The notes below the pieces were generated by a model. That model made no database searches and was not told the DNA's origin. It saw only the letters and a list, made by a program, of their open reading frames with translations. The position numbers and the translations under genes were made by a program. From an uncultured Marinococcus sp. (lineage in GTDB: Bacteria > Bacillota > Bacilli > Bacillales > Marinococcaceae): a stretch of DNA of 64,000 nucleotides. Position 1 is the stretch's first letter. The number at the start of each line of letters is the position of its first letter. The stretch lies in NCBI RefSeq assembly GCF_947493875.1, contig NZ_CANLSU010000001.1:248001-312000 (forward strand), read 5' to 3'. Positions 54,809 through 63,640 of the stretch are shown here, piece after piece.

Positions 54809-54820
54809 TTTGTTTGTCAA
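54792..54820 (-). promoter_or_regulatory. Sigma-A promoter of the Rrf2 gene
   Basis: Perfect TTGACA, a 17-base spacer and perfect TATAAT on the minus strand. Confidence 0.85.
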
Positions 54821-55023
54821 TCGCAATTGGCTTAAAACGTTCTTAATTATTGAACAGCGATTTATTTCTTAATTTAATATACACATGTGGTATTTTAAGA
54901 AACTAATGAATTAATAAAATGGAAATTAACGGAAATAGGAATGTGGGTTTTATATAAAATATTGATGAATTCCGTCAGCAGAAATTATATTTGTCATATC
55001 TATAACATGAAGACTGTATATAG

Positions 55024-55096
55024 ATGATGGGATAAACATCCCGTCTCATCAGAAAAGCACTGTTTTCGGCATAAGCAGTATTTTTTTCTTTTTCCT
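55024..55096 (+). promoter_or_regulatory. Two-hairpin leader with terminator before the amidase gene
   Basis: A first hairpin GATGGGAT/ATCCCGTC (about 55026-55045) is followed by ACTGTTT/AAGCAGT (55059-55079) running into ATTTTTTTC. The upstream gene is on the other strand, so this terminator must act on a plus-strand leader transcript 40-100 bases before the amidase start. The rest of 54821-55023 holds no gene. Confidence 0.55.
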
Positions 55097-55136
55097 TTTT
55101 TTACAATTACTGAAGAATGAAAGAAAGGAGAAGGTC

Positions 55137-55757
55137 ATGAAAATTATACTTAGACTAATTGTGGTGGCAGGGGCAATAACAGCATACAGCTTTTGGCAGG
55201 GAACTGCTCCAGCTGAAGCCAGCGTAGAGGGGGAAACAATTGCTATTGACGCAGGGCATGGAGGATATGATTCCGGCGCCACAGGTAACGGTGTATATGA
55301 AAAAGAACTGGTCAATGATGTGGCAGTACGTACAAAAGAAAGACTTGAGCAGGGAGGGGCGAACGTAATTATGACCCGCTCCGGCGATAACTTTGTAGAA
55401 CTGAAAGAACGAGCGAGGATTGCCAATGAGGCGGGAGCTGATGCTTTTGTCAGCATTCATGCAAATTCAGCTTCCACAGCCTCCGCAGATGGTTCAGAGA
55501 CATACTACTACCCGCAAAGCAGCGAGGGCAGTGAACTTGCCTCGGGTCTTCAAACGAATATGGTAAATGAATTTAACAGCAATGACCGCGGGATAAAGTC
55601 TGCAAATTTTAGCGTATTGAGAAATACGGCAATGCCGGCCGCGCTTGTAGAGCTTGGTTTTGTATCAAATAAAGAGGAGGCTGCTGACATGCAGACGAGT
55701 GCGTTTCGCAATGAAGCAGCTAATGCGATTTATTTGGGCTTGAGTGAATATCATTAA
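55137..55757 (+). CDS. N-acetylmuramoyl-L-alanine amidase (Ami_3), secreted
   Basis: Cleaves the lactyl-amide bond between peptidoglycan glycan and stem peptide. It is 206 residues: a signal peptide ending near APAEA, then a bare catalytic domain without cell-wall-binding repeats. Zinc ligands are H41 (DAGHGG), E55 and H108 (FVSIHAN), and the catalytic glutamate is E172 (ALVELGFVSN). AAAGGAGAAGG precedes the ATG. The lack of SH3/SLH/LysM repeats is unusual for a secreted amidase. Confidence 0.92.
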   Translation: MKIILRLIVVAGAITAYSFWQGTAPAEASVEGETIAIDAGHGGYDSGATGNGVYEKELVNDVAVRTKERLEQGGANVIMTRSGDNFVELKERARIANEAGADAFVSIHANSASTASADGSETYYYPQSSEGSELASGLQTNMVNEFNSNDRGIKSANFSVLRNTAMPAALVELGFVSNKEEAADMQTSAFRNEAANAIYLGLSEYH

Positions 55758-55865
55758 TGTTTTGAATTTCAAATTAGAAATAGCGCATCTTTTCATGGTA
55801 TAATATAATTCTATCCATGTATTGTACTTTTGCGTGTCATTGATCCTATGAAAAGGAGTGAAGAC

Positions 55866-56132
55866 ATGAAAACATTTGAAGAGGTGGTCCGTACTTTAGC
55901 GGACATTGAAATGCAGTCTGTTGCTCAAACGAGATCAAGACACGAATTCCAGAGCGAACGCGAATACTATTCCCATTTTCTTCGTAATAAAGATCTTTCC
56001 TTTTATTTGGATACTGTCGAAGAAATGTATCCATTAGAGGCAAAAAAATACGGAGCAGAGGAAATTGTGCGTGGGATGGCTGAGTATATAGAAAAGGGAG
56101 CCATGCCTGCCAGGGAGCCGCTGACGGAGTAA
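55866..56132 (+). CDS. Small hypothetical protein
   Basis: 88 residues, soluble, largely helical and charged (TFEEVVRTLADIEMQS, YSHFLRNKDLSFYLDTVEEM). AAAGGAGTG is well placed for ATG 55866, and TATAAT at 55799-55804 is a likely -10. A terminator follows. No family recognised. Confidence 0.65.
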   Translation: MKTFEEVVRTLADIEMQSVAQTRSRHEFQSEREYYSHFLRNKDLSFYLDTVEEMYPLEAKKYGAEEIVRGMAEYIEKGAMPAREPLTE

Positions 56133-56180
56133 AGATAAAGCGGATGACAAAAAAGCTGAATGAATTGAATATTATATACA

Positions 56181-56208
56181 AAGGGTCCGGTTACTCCGGG
56201 CCTTTTTT
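56181..56208 (+). terminator. Terminator
   Basis: AAGGGTCCGG pairs imperfectly with CCGGGCCTTT around TTACT, followed by TTTATTG. Confidence 0.75.
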
Positions 56209-56300
56209 ATTGTTTGAAAAGTTAATTTATCAGAATGGTTTAATAGCAGAAGCATATATGCCTTTTGTAAGGAGAATGGAAATTAAAGGGAGGCATAAAA

Positions 56301-56561
56301 ATGGAAGTGAGTGCAGAATTTCTGCTGTACATGTCATTCATCGGTACGGCAAGTACGGCGCTGATGCAGCTGTTAAAGCAGGCGCTCCCGCTGCCGAAAA
56401 AGTATATACCCCTTCTCACGCTCGGAATCGGGGCAGTCCTGGCACTTGTCCCTTTTCCGTACACAAGCGCTGCGCTGGCAGAACGAGTATGGGCAGGAGT
56501 GCTTGCTGGACTGGGAGGCACCGGAATTTTTGAAAATGTGCAGAAAAGCAGAAAACAGTAA
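56301..56561 (+). CDS. Holin-like small membrane protein
   Basis: 86 residues with three hydrophobic segments, a short polar turn (PLPKKY) and a basic tail (VQKSRKQ), the layout of small phage-type holins. ALAERVWAGVLAGLGGTGIF resembles the C-terminal helix of such proteins. AAAGGGAGG precedes the ATG. No other phage gene is nearby; a secreted amidase lies about 0.6 kb upstream, but a terminator separates them. It may be a domesticated holin or an unrelated membrane protein. Confidence 0.55.
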   Translation: MEVSAEFLLYMSFIGTASTALMQLLKQALPLPKKYIPLLTLGIGAVLALVPFPYTSAALAERVWAGVLAGLGGTGIFENVQKSRKQ

Positions 56562-56589
56562 AATATGCTGCTGAAAACTAAGTGAAGAC

Positions 56590-56622
56590 ACAGATAGAAA
56601 ACAGATAGAAAACAGATAGAAG
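56590..56622 (+). repeat. Three tandem 11-bp repeats
   Basis: ACAGATAGAAA twice and ACAGATAGAAG once, head to tail, just after the holin-like gene. The period is close to one helical turn. Confidence 0.85.
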
Positions 56623-56668
56623 AAGTATAAAAATCAATGTTTTCCTCTTGTTCAGAAAACTTTTTCAT

Positions 56669-56747
56669 TTGCCGGCACAGGAAAATTTTTATATAATGTG
56701 TCTGCGCACAACATGAAATCCCCGCTTTAGCAGCAGGGGATTTTTAT
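56669..56747 (+). ncRNA. Promoter-terminator unit: short RNA or trhO attenuator
   Basis: TTGCCG, a 17-base spacer and TATAAT (56692-56697) are followed, about 20 bases on, by the hairpin AAATCCCCGCT/AGCAGGGGATTT (with a small mismatch) and TTATT. Transcription from this promoter would give an RNA of about 45 bases or read through into trhO. The remaining 56748-56911 shows no gene. Confidence 0.45.
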
Positions 56748-56911
56748 TGAGGTTTTGTTATGCTTTTTTGAATTACGTGGGTGCTGTGTGGGTATTTTAC
56801 GCGGGATAACGAAAAGAAAAGTATAGAACCCTTGTGTGACAAGGCTTCCTGATTGCAAGACAGGGAGTCAGGAATGTATCTTGCAAATATATTCCAGATA
56901 GGTGAGAACAA

Positions 56912-57886
56912 ATGACAGAAGAAAATCAATCGTACCGGGTGTTACTGTATTACAATTACACGTACGTGGAAGACCCTGAGACCTTTGCTGCGGAGCATCT
57001 GGCTTTCTGCAAGGAGGTTGGTCTGAAGGGGCGGATCATTGTGGCAGAGGAAGGCATCAATGGTACTGTTTCCGGCACTGTAGAACAGACGGAAGCATAC
57101 ATGCAGGAGCTGACAGGGGATGAGCGTTTTAAAGACACCGAATTTAAGGTGGATTATGCTGAGGGACACGCATTCAAAAAAATGCATGTGCGTCCGCGTT
57201 CAGAGCTGGTGTCGCTGTACCTCGAGGATGACATTAATCCAAATGAACAGACTGGTGAACACCTGAGTCCGAAAGAGTTTTACGAGGCGCTTCAAAGCGA
57301 TGAAACCATCGTTCTTGATGCCCGGAATGACTATGAATATGATCTCGGGCATTTCCGGGGTGCCATTCGCCCGGATATTAACGCTTTCCGGGAGCTGCCG
57401 GACTGGGTGAGAGAAAACCGGGAACAGCTTGAAGGTAAAAAAATATTAACCTATTGTACCGGAGGCATCCGCTGTGAGAAGTTTTCCGGATTTTTGAAAG
57501 AAGAAGGATTTGACGATGTGGCGCAGCTGCATGGCGGCATTGTTTCCTACGGTAAGGATCCTGAAGTGAAGGGGGAGCTGTGGGACGGAAAATGCTATGT
57601 GTTTGACCAGCGCATCAGTGTGCCAATCAATCAGGTCGAGCATCGCGTAATAGGCAGGGACCACTTTGACGGGAAACCGTGCGAACGGTACGTTAACTGT
57701 GCAGATCCTGACTGCAACAATCAAATCATCTGCTCTGAAGAAAATGAGCATAAATATATGAGAAGCTGCACGATAGAATGCATGACTCATCCGAGAAACC
57801 GTTATATGGAAGAGCAGGGACTGACGGCAGAAGACGTGCAGGAAAAAATCGAAGCGAGAAAAGCAGAACAGATGCAAAATGCATAA
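56912..57886 (+). CDS. trhO: tRNA uridine(34) hydroxylase, rhodanese family
   Basis: Oxygen-dependent formation of 5-hydroxyuridine at position 34 of some tRNAs. It is 324 residues. The N-terminal acylphosphatase-like domain ([16 protein letters not shown]) is followed by a rhodanese domain with the active cysteine C182 in [17 protein letters not shown]. The C-terminal cysteine-rich part has NCADPDCNN and SCTIECM. AGGTGAG precedes the ATG. Terminator follows. Confidence 0.92.
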   Translation: MTEENQSYRVLLYYNYTYVEDPETFAAEHLAFCKEVGLKGRIIVAEEGINGTVSGTVEQTEAYMQELTGDERFKDTEFKVDYAEGHAFKKMHVRPRSELVSLYLEDDINPNEQTGEHLSPKEFYEALQSDETIVLDARNDYEYDLGHFRGAIRPDINAFRELPDWVRENREQLEGKKILTYCTGGIRCEKFSGFLKEEGFDDVAQLHGGIVSYGKDPEVKGELWDGKCYVFDQRISVPINQVEHRVIGRDHFDGKPCERYVNCADPDCNNQIICSEENEHKYMRSCTIECMTHPRNRYMEEQGLTAEDVQEKIEARKAEQMQNA

Positions 57887-57898
57887 ATACAAATAAAT

Positions 57899-57930
57899 GA
57901 AGCCCCCGGCATCCTTTGCCGGGGGCTTCA
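57899..57930. terminator. Bidirectional terminator
   Basis: GAAGCCCCCGGC pairs with GCCGGGGGCTTC around ATCCTTT. Confidence 0.92.
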
Positions 57931-57931
57931 T

Positions 57932-58627
57932 TTAGGTCTGTCGGCGGTGTTTGTTCCAAAGCGTAAGCTCGAGGGCGATGATGCAGATGAGCAGCCAAAA
58001 TAAGCCGGCTGAAATGCCTGCGAGTACGTCCGTAAAGTAATGAACATCCAGGAACATACGGCTGACAGCGACAAGAAGAGCAGCGAGCGACAGCAATACT
58101 CCGAATACCCATTTCCATACAGTCGCCATTGTACTTCGGATAACGAGATAGGCGAGAAAACCGTAAAAGGTAACAGCGCCTGTAGAATGACCACTTGGAA
58201 AGCTGTACCCGGTCCCGTCATAGGCTGCGAGCACTTCCGGGCGCTGCCGGGAGAAAAAGTTTTTTAAAACAGTGGTGATGATACTGATGCCGATCATATT
58301 TACGGCAAAATATACAGCAGTCCATCTGCTGAAAGATGAAAAAAACAACAGATAGATTGTGGTAATTGCGGCACCGGCTGTCAGCCAGGTTACCGATCCG
58401 CCCTCAGTAATCAATCCCATTATAAACTGCAGGATATCAGTGTTGAGCGCTGACACAATATTTTGAGCTGTTTGGTCGATCCTAAACGTTTCCTGTTCGA
58501 GTACTTCTTCACCCATCTCCAAAAATAGAAAAGCTGTCGTAAACAGCGTGAGCAGGCCGGCAATGATAAGTATCCACGAACTTTTTGGAACATCGGCCAG
58601 TTGAAGATCCTTGAAAGACAATGACAT
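57932..58627 (-). CDS. PAP2-family phosphatase
   Basis: Membrane lipid phosphatase, 231 residues, six transmembrane segments. The three-part phosphatase signature is complete: KNFFSRQRPE, FPSGHSTGAV and SRMFLDVHYFTDVLAG. It may act on undecaprenyl pyrophosphate or phosphatidate/phosphatidylglycerophosphate. Its start is 53 bases from the terminator that ends the formate dehydrogenase operon. Confidence 0.92.
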   Translation of the reverse strand: MSLSFKDLQLADVPKSSWILIIAGLLTLFTTAFLFLEMGEEVLEQETFRIDQTAQNIVSALNTDILQFIMGLITEGGSVTWLTAGAAITTIYLLFFSSFSRWTAVYFAVNMIGISIITTVLKNFFSRQRPEVLAAYDGTGYSFPSGHSTGAVTFYGFLAYLVIRSTMATVWKWVFGVLLSLAALLVAVSRMFLDVHYFTDVLAGISAGLFWLLICIIALELTLWNKHRRQT

Positions 58628-58680
58628 TTGCTCCCTTAGTTTATTTTCAAATCTATTCCCTGAAGAAGTATACTTTCAAA

Positions 58681-58715
58681 CAAAAACCAGGCTGCGCGGC
58701 GCAGCCTGGTTTTTG
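58681..58715. terminator. Terminator of the formate dehydrogenase operon
   Basis: AAAAACCAGGCTGC pairs with GCAGCCTGGTTTTT around GCGGC-type loop; symmetrical, so it works in both directions. Confidence 0.9.
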
Positions 58716-58723
58716 TATTTCGG

Positions 58724-59260
58724 TTAAACCTTGGTGTCTGGTTTCCGGTCCTGCTGTTCTCTTTCCATTTCGGGTTTGCCGGTTTCGCCCATGCCGCGCA
58801 TAAAAGCAATGCCGAGTGATAGCGTATGATTTACTTCCGGGTCCCGGAGAAGTTTTAGCAATTGGAAAATATTAACGTTTTGTTTTTCCTGCTCTTTTTC
58901 TTCTTCCATCTTCGCTACACGCTCAAGTCCTTTATTTAATTTCAACAGGAGCGGCTGCATGCTTTCGATATCGAGTTTGCCGGCTTCACCTGCGAGAAGA
59001 AGCAGGTTTTTGATCATATTAGTGCTGCCTTCGGTGTTCATCGCATTTACCGCGACATTTAACACCTTATCGCCTTCGCTGAGAAGGCCGTTGGCCATAT
59101 CAAGCAGGCCGGATTCATCAAGAAGGTTTGCGGTGCGCATCATCTTTTCCAGACTTTCTTTGTTATCAAGCAGCTGGGACTGGAGTTCTTCCATGTCCCG
59201 CTGTTTGATTTCTTCCTCGGAGAATTGCAGCTTTTCGATATGAGTTATACGCTCAGCCAT
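58724..59260 (-). CDS. yrhD: DUF1641 protein (YrhD-like)
   Basis: 178 residues, soluble and helical. The middle part has LLDESGLLDMANGLLSEG and the C-terminus LRDPEVNHTLSLGIAFMRGMG, both typical of DUF1641 proteins. The family is found next to formate dehydrogenase genes and may be an accessory or small subunit. Its ATG overlaps the fdhF stop (TAATG), so the two are translated together. Confidence 0.85.
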   Translation of the reverse strand: MAERITHIEKLQFSEEEIKQRDMEELQSQLLDNKESLEKMMRTANLLDESGLLDMANGLLSEGDKVLNVAVNAMNTEGSTNMIKNLLLLAGEAGKLDIESMQPLLLKLNKGLERVAKMEEEKEQEKQNVNIFQLLKLLRDPEVNHTLSLGIAFMRGMGETGKPEMEREQQDRKPDTKV

Positions 59261-62205
59261 TAGCGGTTCTCCTTTCTCACCATGTCACCAGGGAAGATGT
59301 AATCGTTACGTTTCCATTTGCGTTCAACTTCCACGCCGTTCTGTGGATTAGGGTTTCCGTAACGGAAATTGTTTTTCGGCATCGGTGCTTCGCCGTCCGT
59401 GCTTAGTATTTCCATGAATACCTGTGTTTCTTTGTAGGCCGGTGTATCCGTGTCCTTATCCGCTTCGCTGCTCGTAAGGCGGTTGATTGCTGATTCGCCG
59501 GAATTATTCATTGGAATGTAGAGCTGTTTTTCTTTCACACGGTCAGTAACAAGCGCCTGGATGCGCAGCGCCCCGTATGGTGATTTCAATCTTACAAGTG
59601 CTCCGCTTTCAAGTCCCCGTTCTTCAGCGAGCTCCGGAGAAATCTCGACAAAGTTGTCTGGTGTTTTTAGCGTGATGCCTTCCGTTTTATACGTCATATT
59701 GCCTTCGTGGAAGTGCTCAAGCATCCGACCGTTGTTCACGTGCAGGTCGTACTGTTCGCCAAAGGTCTGAGGCTCTGTCCAATGGACCGGATAGAATCTA
59801 GCTTTTCCATTCGGGAACTGGAAACGGGATTCGTAAAGAAGCGGCTCGTCCTGCCCTTCTTTTGTCACAGGCCATACCAGAGAGTCATATCCTTCAAGCC
59901 GTTCGTAGGAAACTCCTTCGAAGAATGGGCAGAGTGAAGCTGCTTCTGCCATGATTTCCGATGGGTGGCTGTAGTCCCAGTCCGCGCCCATACGGTTGGC
60001 CACAAGCTGAAGAATCTCCCAGTCCGGCTTAGAGTTACCGAGTGGGTCAAGTGCTTTGTACAAACGCTGAATGCGGCGCTCAGTGTTTACAAACGTACCG
60101 TCTTTTTCCAGGCTTGGGCTCGCTGGGAGCACGACGTCAGCAAATTTGGCAGTCTCGGATAAGAAAATGTCCTGGACCACGAAGAAATCAAGCTTTTCAA
60201 AGCCCTGCTGTACGTAGTTAATGTTGGAGTCCACAAGCGCCATCTCTTCGCCTTTTAAATACAGGCTCCGGAGGCGGCCTTCGTGCATTGCATCAACCAT
60301 TTCGTGGTTCGTCATACCGACTTCCCCGGAAAGCTCTGTGTTCCAGCCCTGTTCAAATTTGCGGCGGATTTCTTCATCTTCCACAGACTGATAGCCAGGA
60401 AGAAGATTCGGCGCACTTCCGAAGTCTGTCGCACCCTGGACATTATTATGTCCGCGAAGCGGATAGGCACCAGTGCCGTGACGGCCGTAGTTGCCGGAGA
60501 CAAGGAGCAGGTTCGATATGGCTGTACTTGTATCCGCACCACCGGAGTGTTGGGTGACGCCCATCGCCCATAGGGCACAGGTAGTATCAGCTTCGTGAAT
60601 GCTTTCGGCAATGCCAATCAGTTCCTCACGGGAAAGCCCAGTCTGTTCCACAGCGTAATCGATGGTGTACATTTCGAGTTCTTTAACAAAATCGTCGTAG
60701 TAGTCCACGCGTTTATTAATAAACTCTGTATCCTCCCAGCCCTGGTCGATAATGTATTTCGCTACTGCGTTCAGCCATACAAGATCCGAGCCCGGCTTCG
60801 GCTGGATAAACATGTCCGAGCGCTCTGCCATTTCGTGCTTTCTGATGTCAGAGACGATCAGCTTCTGGTTGCGCAGCTTATGGGAGCTTTTAATACGAGT
60901 GGCAAGAACCGGGTGGGATTCTGATGTGTTTGTCCCGACGGTAATAATAAGCTCCGCGTTTTTAATATCCTCTATTGTGCCGGTGTCACCGCCGTATCCC
61001 ACTGTACGGAAGAGTCCCTGAGTCGCAGGAGTCTGACAATAACGGGAGCAGTTATCAATATTGTTTGTTCCCATTACGGAACGGGAGAGCTTCTGCATAA
61101 GATAGGATTCTTCGTTCGTCGTTTTGGAAGAGCTGATAAACGCAAGAGCATCGTTGCCGCTCTCTTCCTTAATGGAAGTAAAGTTTTTCTGAATAACATC
61201 TAAAGCATTCTCCCACGTAGTTTCGACAAACTGGCCGTTTTCCCGGACGAGTGGATTCTGAAGGCGTTCTTCGCTGTTCACAAAGTCCCAGCCGAATTTG
61301 CCCTTCACACAGGTGGAAATACCGTTTGCCGGTGCTTCTGCCTGCGGCTCAATTTTCAGGATTTCGCGATCCTTCGTCCACACGTCAAAGCTGCAGCCGA
61401 CGCCGCAATAAGTACAAACTGTTTTCGTTTTTTCAATACGGTCGTCACGCATTTTGGACTCCATATTGGATAGAGCCAGAATCGAGCTGTAGCCGGTTTC
61501 AACGTCCTTGGTGATGTCAATCATCGGACGGAGGGTATCTTCTTTCAGGCCAGTCATGTAGCCGGCTTCACCTTCCATGTTTGTTTCAATTAAAGCGTTA
61601 CATGGGCATACGGTCGAGCAGTGACCACAGGAGACACAGGAGGATTCGCCGATAGGAACATCGTTGTCCCATATAACGCGGGGACGTTCACGTTCCCAAT
61701 CGATGGAAAGGGTCTCGGTCACCTGGACGTCCTGACAGGCTTCCACACAGCGTCCGCAGAGGATGCACTGATCAGGGTCGTAGCGATAGTGCGGGTTCGT
61801 ATAGTCTTTTTCATACGGCTTTGTTTCAAAAGGAACGCTCTGGTGTTCGACACGCATCGCTTCCACCGTGTTATGGATTTCACAGCCGCCGTTATTGTAA
61901 TCACAGACGGTACAGTACAGCTCGTGATTATGCAGAATCCGGTCCATCGCAATTTTCTGCGCCTGATCGACATCAGGAGTAAGTGTTTCAATGACATCAT
62001 CTTCTTTAAATTCGGTGGAACAGGCACGAACAATTTCTCCGTTCACCTTCACCATACAGGTGTCACAGGTTTCGATCGCACCCAGGCTCGGGTGATAACA
62101 GACATTCGGCACTTCCTCATTAGTACCGCGCGTGTAGTCCAGGATTGTGGAGTCATCCGATACTTTGCGCTCAGTGCCATTCATCGTTACTCGAATAATC
62201 GACAA
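59260..62205 (-). CDS. fdhF: Formate dehydrogenase alpha subunit (YrhE type)
   Basis: Molybdenum/tungsten bis-pterin enzyme oxidising formate to CO2, about 981 residues. In order: a 2Fe-2S ferredoxin-like N-terminus; a His-Cys [4Fe-4S] site in CDYNNGGCEIHNTVE; two ferredoxin clusters CILCGRCVEAC and CVSCGHCSTVC; the [4Fe-4S] motif CTYCGVGCSFDVW; the catalytic pocket NCSRYCQTPATQGLFRTVG, where the second cysteine replaces selenocysteine; a C-terminal molybdopterin dinucleotide domain. TTG 62205 is nine bases from GGAAGG; the ATG at 62214 touches that site. Cytoplasmic; the electron acceptor is unknown. Confidence 0.93.
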   Translation of the reverse strand: MSIIRVTMNGTERKVSDDSTILDYTRGTNEEVPNVCYHPSLGAIETCDTCMVKVNGEIVRACSTEFKEDDVIETLTPDVDQAQKIAMDRILHNHELYCTVCDYNNGGCEIHNTVEAMRVEHQSVPFETKPYEKDYTNPHYRYDPDQCILCGRCVEACQDVQVTETLSIDWERERPRVIWDNDVPIGESSCVSCGHCSTVCPCNALIETNMEGEAGYMTGLKEDTLRPMIDITKDVETGYSSILALSNMESKMRDDRIEKTKTVCTYCGVGCSFDVWTKDREILKIEPQAEAPANGISTCVKGKFGWDFVNSEERLQNPLVRENGQFVETTWENALDVIQKNFTSIKEESGNDALAFISSSKTTNEESYLMQKLSRSVMGTNNIDNCSRYCQTPATQGLFRTVGYGGDTGTIEDIKNAELIITVGTNTSESHPVLATRIKSSHKLRNQKLIVSDIRKHEMAERSDMFIQPKPGSDLVWLNAVAKYIIDQGWEDTEFINKRVDYYDDFVKELEMYTIDYAVEQTGLSREELIGIAESIHEADTTCALWAMGVTQHSGGADTSTAISNLLLVSGNYGRHGTGAYPLRGHNNVQGATDFGSAPNLLPGYQSVEDEEIRRKFEQGWNTELSGEVGMTNHEMVDAMHEGRLRSLYLKGEEMALVDSNINYVQQGFEKLDFFVVQDIFLSETAKFADVVLPASPSLEKDGTFVNTERRIQRLYKALDPLGNSKPDWEILQLVANRMGADWDYSHPSEIMAEAASLCPFFEGVSYERLEGYDSLVWPVTKEGQDEPLLYESRFQFPNGKARFYPVHWTEPQTFGEQYDLHVNNGRMLEHFHEGNMTYKTEGITLKTPDNFVEISPELAEERGLESGALVRLKSPYGALRIQALVTDRVKEKQLYIPMNNSGESAINRLTSSEADKDTDTPAYKETQVFMEILSTDGEAPMPKNNFRYGNPNPQNGVEVERKWKRNDYIFPGDMVRKENR

Positions 62206-62440
62206 AATAATCATCCTTCCATTTTGGAAATAAAGTTGGGCTAAAGGAATAAAGAAGTAGTAGACAACGGATGAATGCAGCACTCGCTTATGTAAGAGTC
62301 AAGGGAGTGCACCTTTATTCTAGGTATAATATAGAAAAATGTAAAAAATAATAAAGGTTTACTTCCACGTTTCCACGAAATTAGGAATTTAAAACTATAT
62401 TTTAATAATTATCAGCCATATCTAGTGACCCTGGTGGTAT

Positions 62441-62469
62441 TTGTGATTACATCAAAACTAGATTATAAT
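62441..62469 (+). promoter_or_regulatory. Sigma-A promoter of the DUF2294 gene
   Basis: TTGTGA, a 17-base spacer and TATAAT. The divergent 317-base gap 62206-62522 also holds a TATAAT at about 62324, and the fdhF promoter on the minus strand is not obvious. No gene seen in the gap. Confidence 0.7.
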
Positions 62470-62522
62470 GCTTTTGGATAGCAAATATGTGAATGATAAT
62501 TCAATCAAAGGACATTGATAAA

Positions 62523-63215
62523 ATGAGACCAACAGAAAATGAAAAAGATATCGCGAGCTTTGCCGGCAGACTGCTGCGGGAAAGGTTTGGCAAAGGACCG
62601 GAAGCAGCCCACGTTGTAATGCAGGGACCGTTCATTACAATTTACCTCCGGCATTTTCTAAGCCCGATGGAGCGGGTCATTCTTGAACAGGAGGGTGAAC
62701 AGGCTGTTTTTCGTCTGCGTGAAAGCATGATGCACAAAATTGTTCCGGAGATTAACGGATACGTGCAGTCGGTCACCGGTCAGGAATTTAAAAACTTTTA
62801 CCACGACAGCGATTTTAATAAGGAATCGAGTATTTTTGTGGGGATTGATGAAAATGCGTATGACGGCGAAGACCCTTTTAAAGAATACGCCGGTAAAAAG
62901 AAGCTGGAAGAGCGGGTGCGGCAGGTCACTGCAGAAGCGGAAAAGGAACCGGATAAAGTCTTTTCAGGAATGTTAAACAATAAGACTGTTCTCGTGATCC
63001 GGGAAGGACTGATGATTAATATCGAAAAAGAGCTAGTGGAGCAGGGATATGAAGAGCAGCTGAAGGTAACTAAACGCAAGCTGGAAAAACGGCTGTTAAT
63101 AGAAGGGAAGTCGTTTACCTCTATTGCCGGGATAAATATTGCTGATGTGTTTGTTGACTGGGACTTTGAACGGGACCGCAGCGTTATTGTCTTTATTATG
63201 AGCGGATCCGGCTAA
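62523..63215 (+). CDS. DUF2294 family protein
   Basis: 230 residues with two similar halves: an N-terminal copy (FAGRLLRERFGKGPEAAHVV, MERVILEQEGEQAVFRLR) and a C-terminal copy (NNKTVLVIREGLMINIEKEL). This is the DUF2294/YbcI-like layout, of unknown function. It diverges from formate dehydrogenase. ATG 62523 was chosen with AAAGGA ten bases upstream; ATG 62493 lacks a site. Confidence 0.78.
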   Translation: MRPTENEKDIASFAGRLLRERFGKGPEAAHVVMQGPFITIYLRHFLSPMERVILEQEGEQAVFRLRESMMHKIVPEINGYVQSVTGQEFKNFYHDSDFNKESSIFVGIDENAYDGEDPFKEYAGKKKLEERVRQVTAEAEKEPDKVFSGMLNNKTVLVIREGLMINIEKELVEQGYEEQLKVTKRKLEKRLLIEGKSFTSIAGINIADVFVDWDFERDRSVIVFIMSGSG

Positions 63216-63242
63216 AAGGAAATAATATCCTGGTCCACAGCT

Positions 63243-63425
63243 TCAGCCGGCGTAGGCCTGAAAACAGTGTACACAGTAAGAATAGTTTTTTTGAGTGAAT
63301 GACTGCAGGGCAGCTTCTTCCACAAGACTTTCCCAAGCGGACGGCTTGCTGCTGGCCATGCAGCGGTCGTTAACAAATACGGATTTATGGATTTTCTGTC
63401 CATCGTGATCAATTAAAAATTTCAT
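63243..63425 (-). CDS. Small protein with C-terminal CxxC
   Basis: 60 residues. It begins MKFLIDHDGQKIHKSVFVN and ends YCVHCFQAYAG, a single CxxC that could bind zinc or be redox-active as a dimer. AAAGGAG lies about 14 bases upstream of the ATG, longer than ideal. It is convergent with the DUF2294 gene. Function unknown. Confidence 0.6.
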   Translation of the reverse strand: MKFLIDHDGQKIHKSVFVNDRCMASSKPSAWESLVEEAALQSFTQKNYSYCVHCFQAYAG

Positions 63426-63450
63426 AAATTAAAGAGTTCTCCTTTCATAA

Positions 63451-63513
63451 AAGACAAATAAAAAAGCCAAAAAGATAAACAGGAGGCAGGTACCTCGTGT
63501 ATCTTTTTGGCTT
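63451..63513 (-). terminator. Terminator with long stem
   Basis: AAGCCAAAAAGATA pairs with TATCTTTTTGGCTT on the minus strand, with an inner GAGG/CCTC hairpin in the loop, followed by TTTTATTTG. It ends the 63641-63958 gene, or may attenuate the small CxxC gene just downstream. Confidence 0.75.
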
Positions 63514-63640
63514 ATGGGAAATAGCGCCATTGTCTATCCATTTCCACCATGTATTTAGTTGCTCTTAAGTAATTGCTTTGTATGTATACCGTAAATGATA
63601 TGGCTCTTAATTGCAACCATAACAAAAACAGGTAGTACTG

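Noticed and set aside
54960-55136. c-di-AMP (ydaO-type) riboswitch before the amidase
   Set aside because: The conserved ydaO core was not recognised; only two simple hairpins are visible, so it was reported as an unassigned leader.
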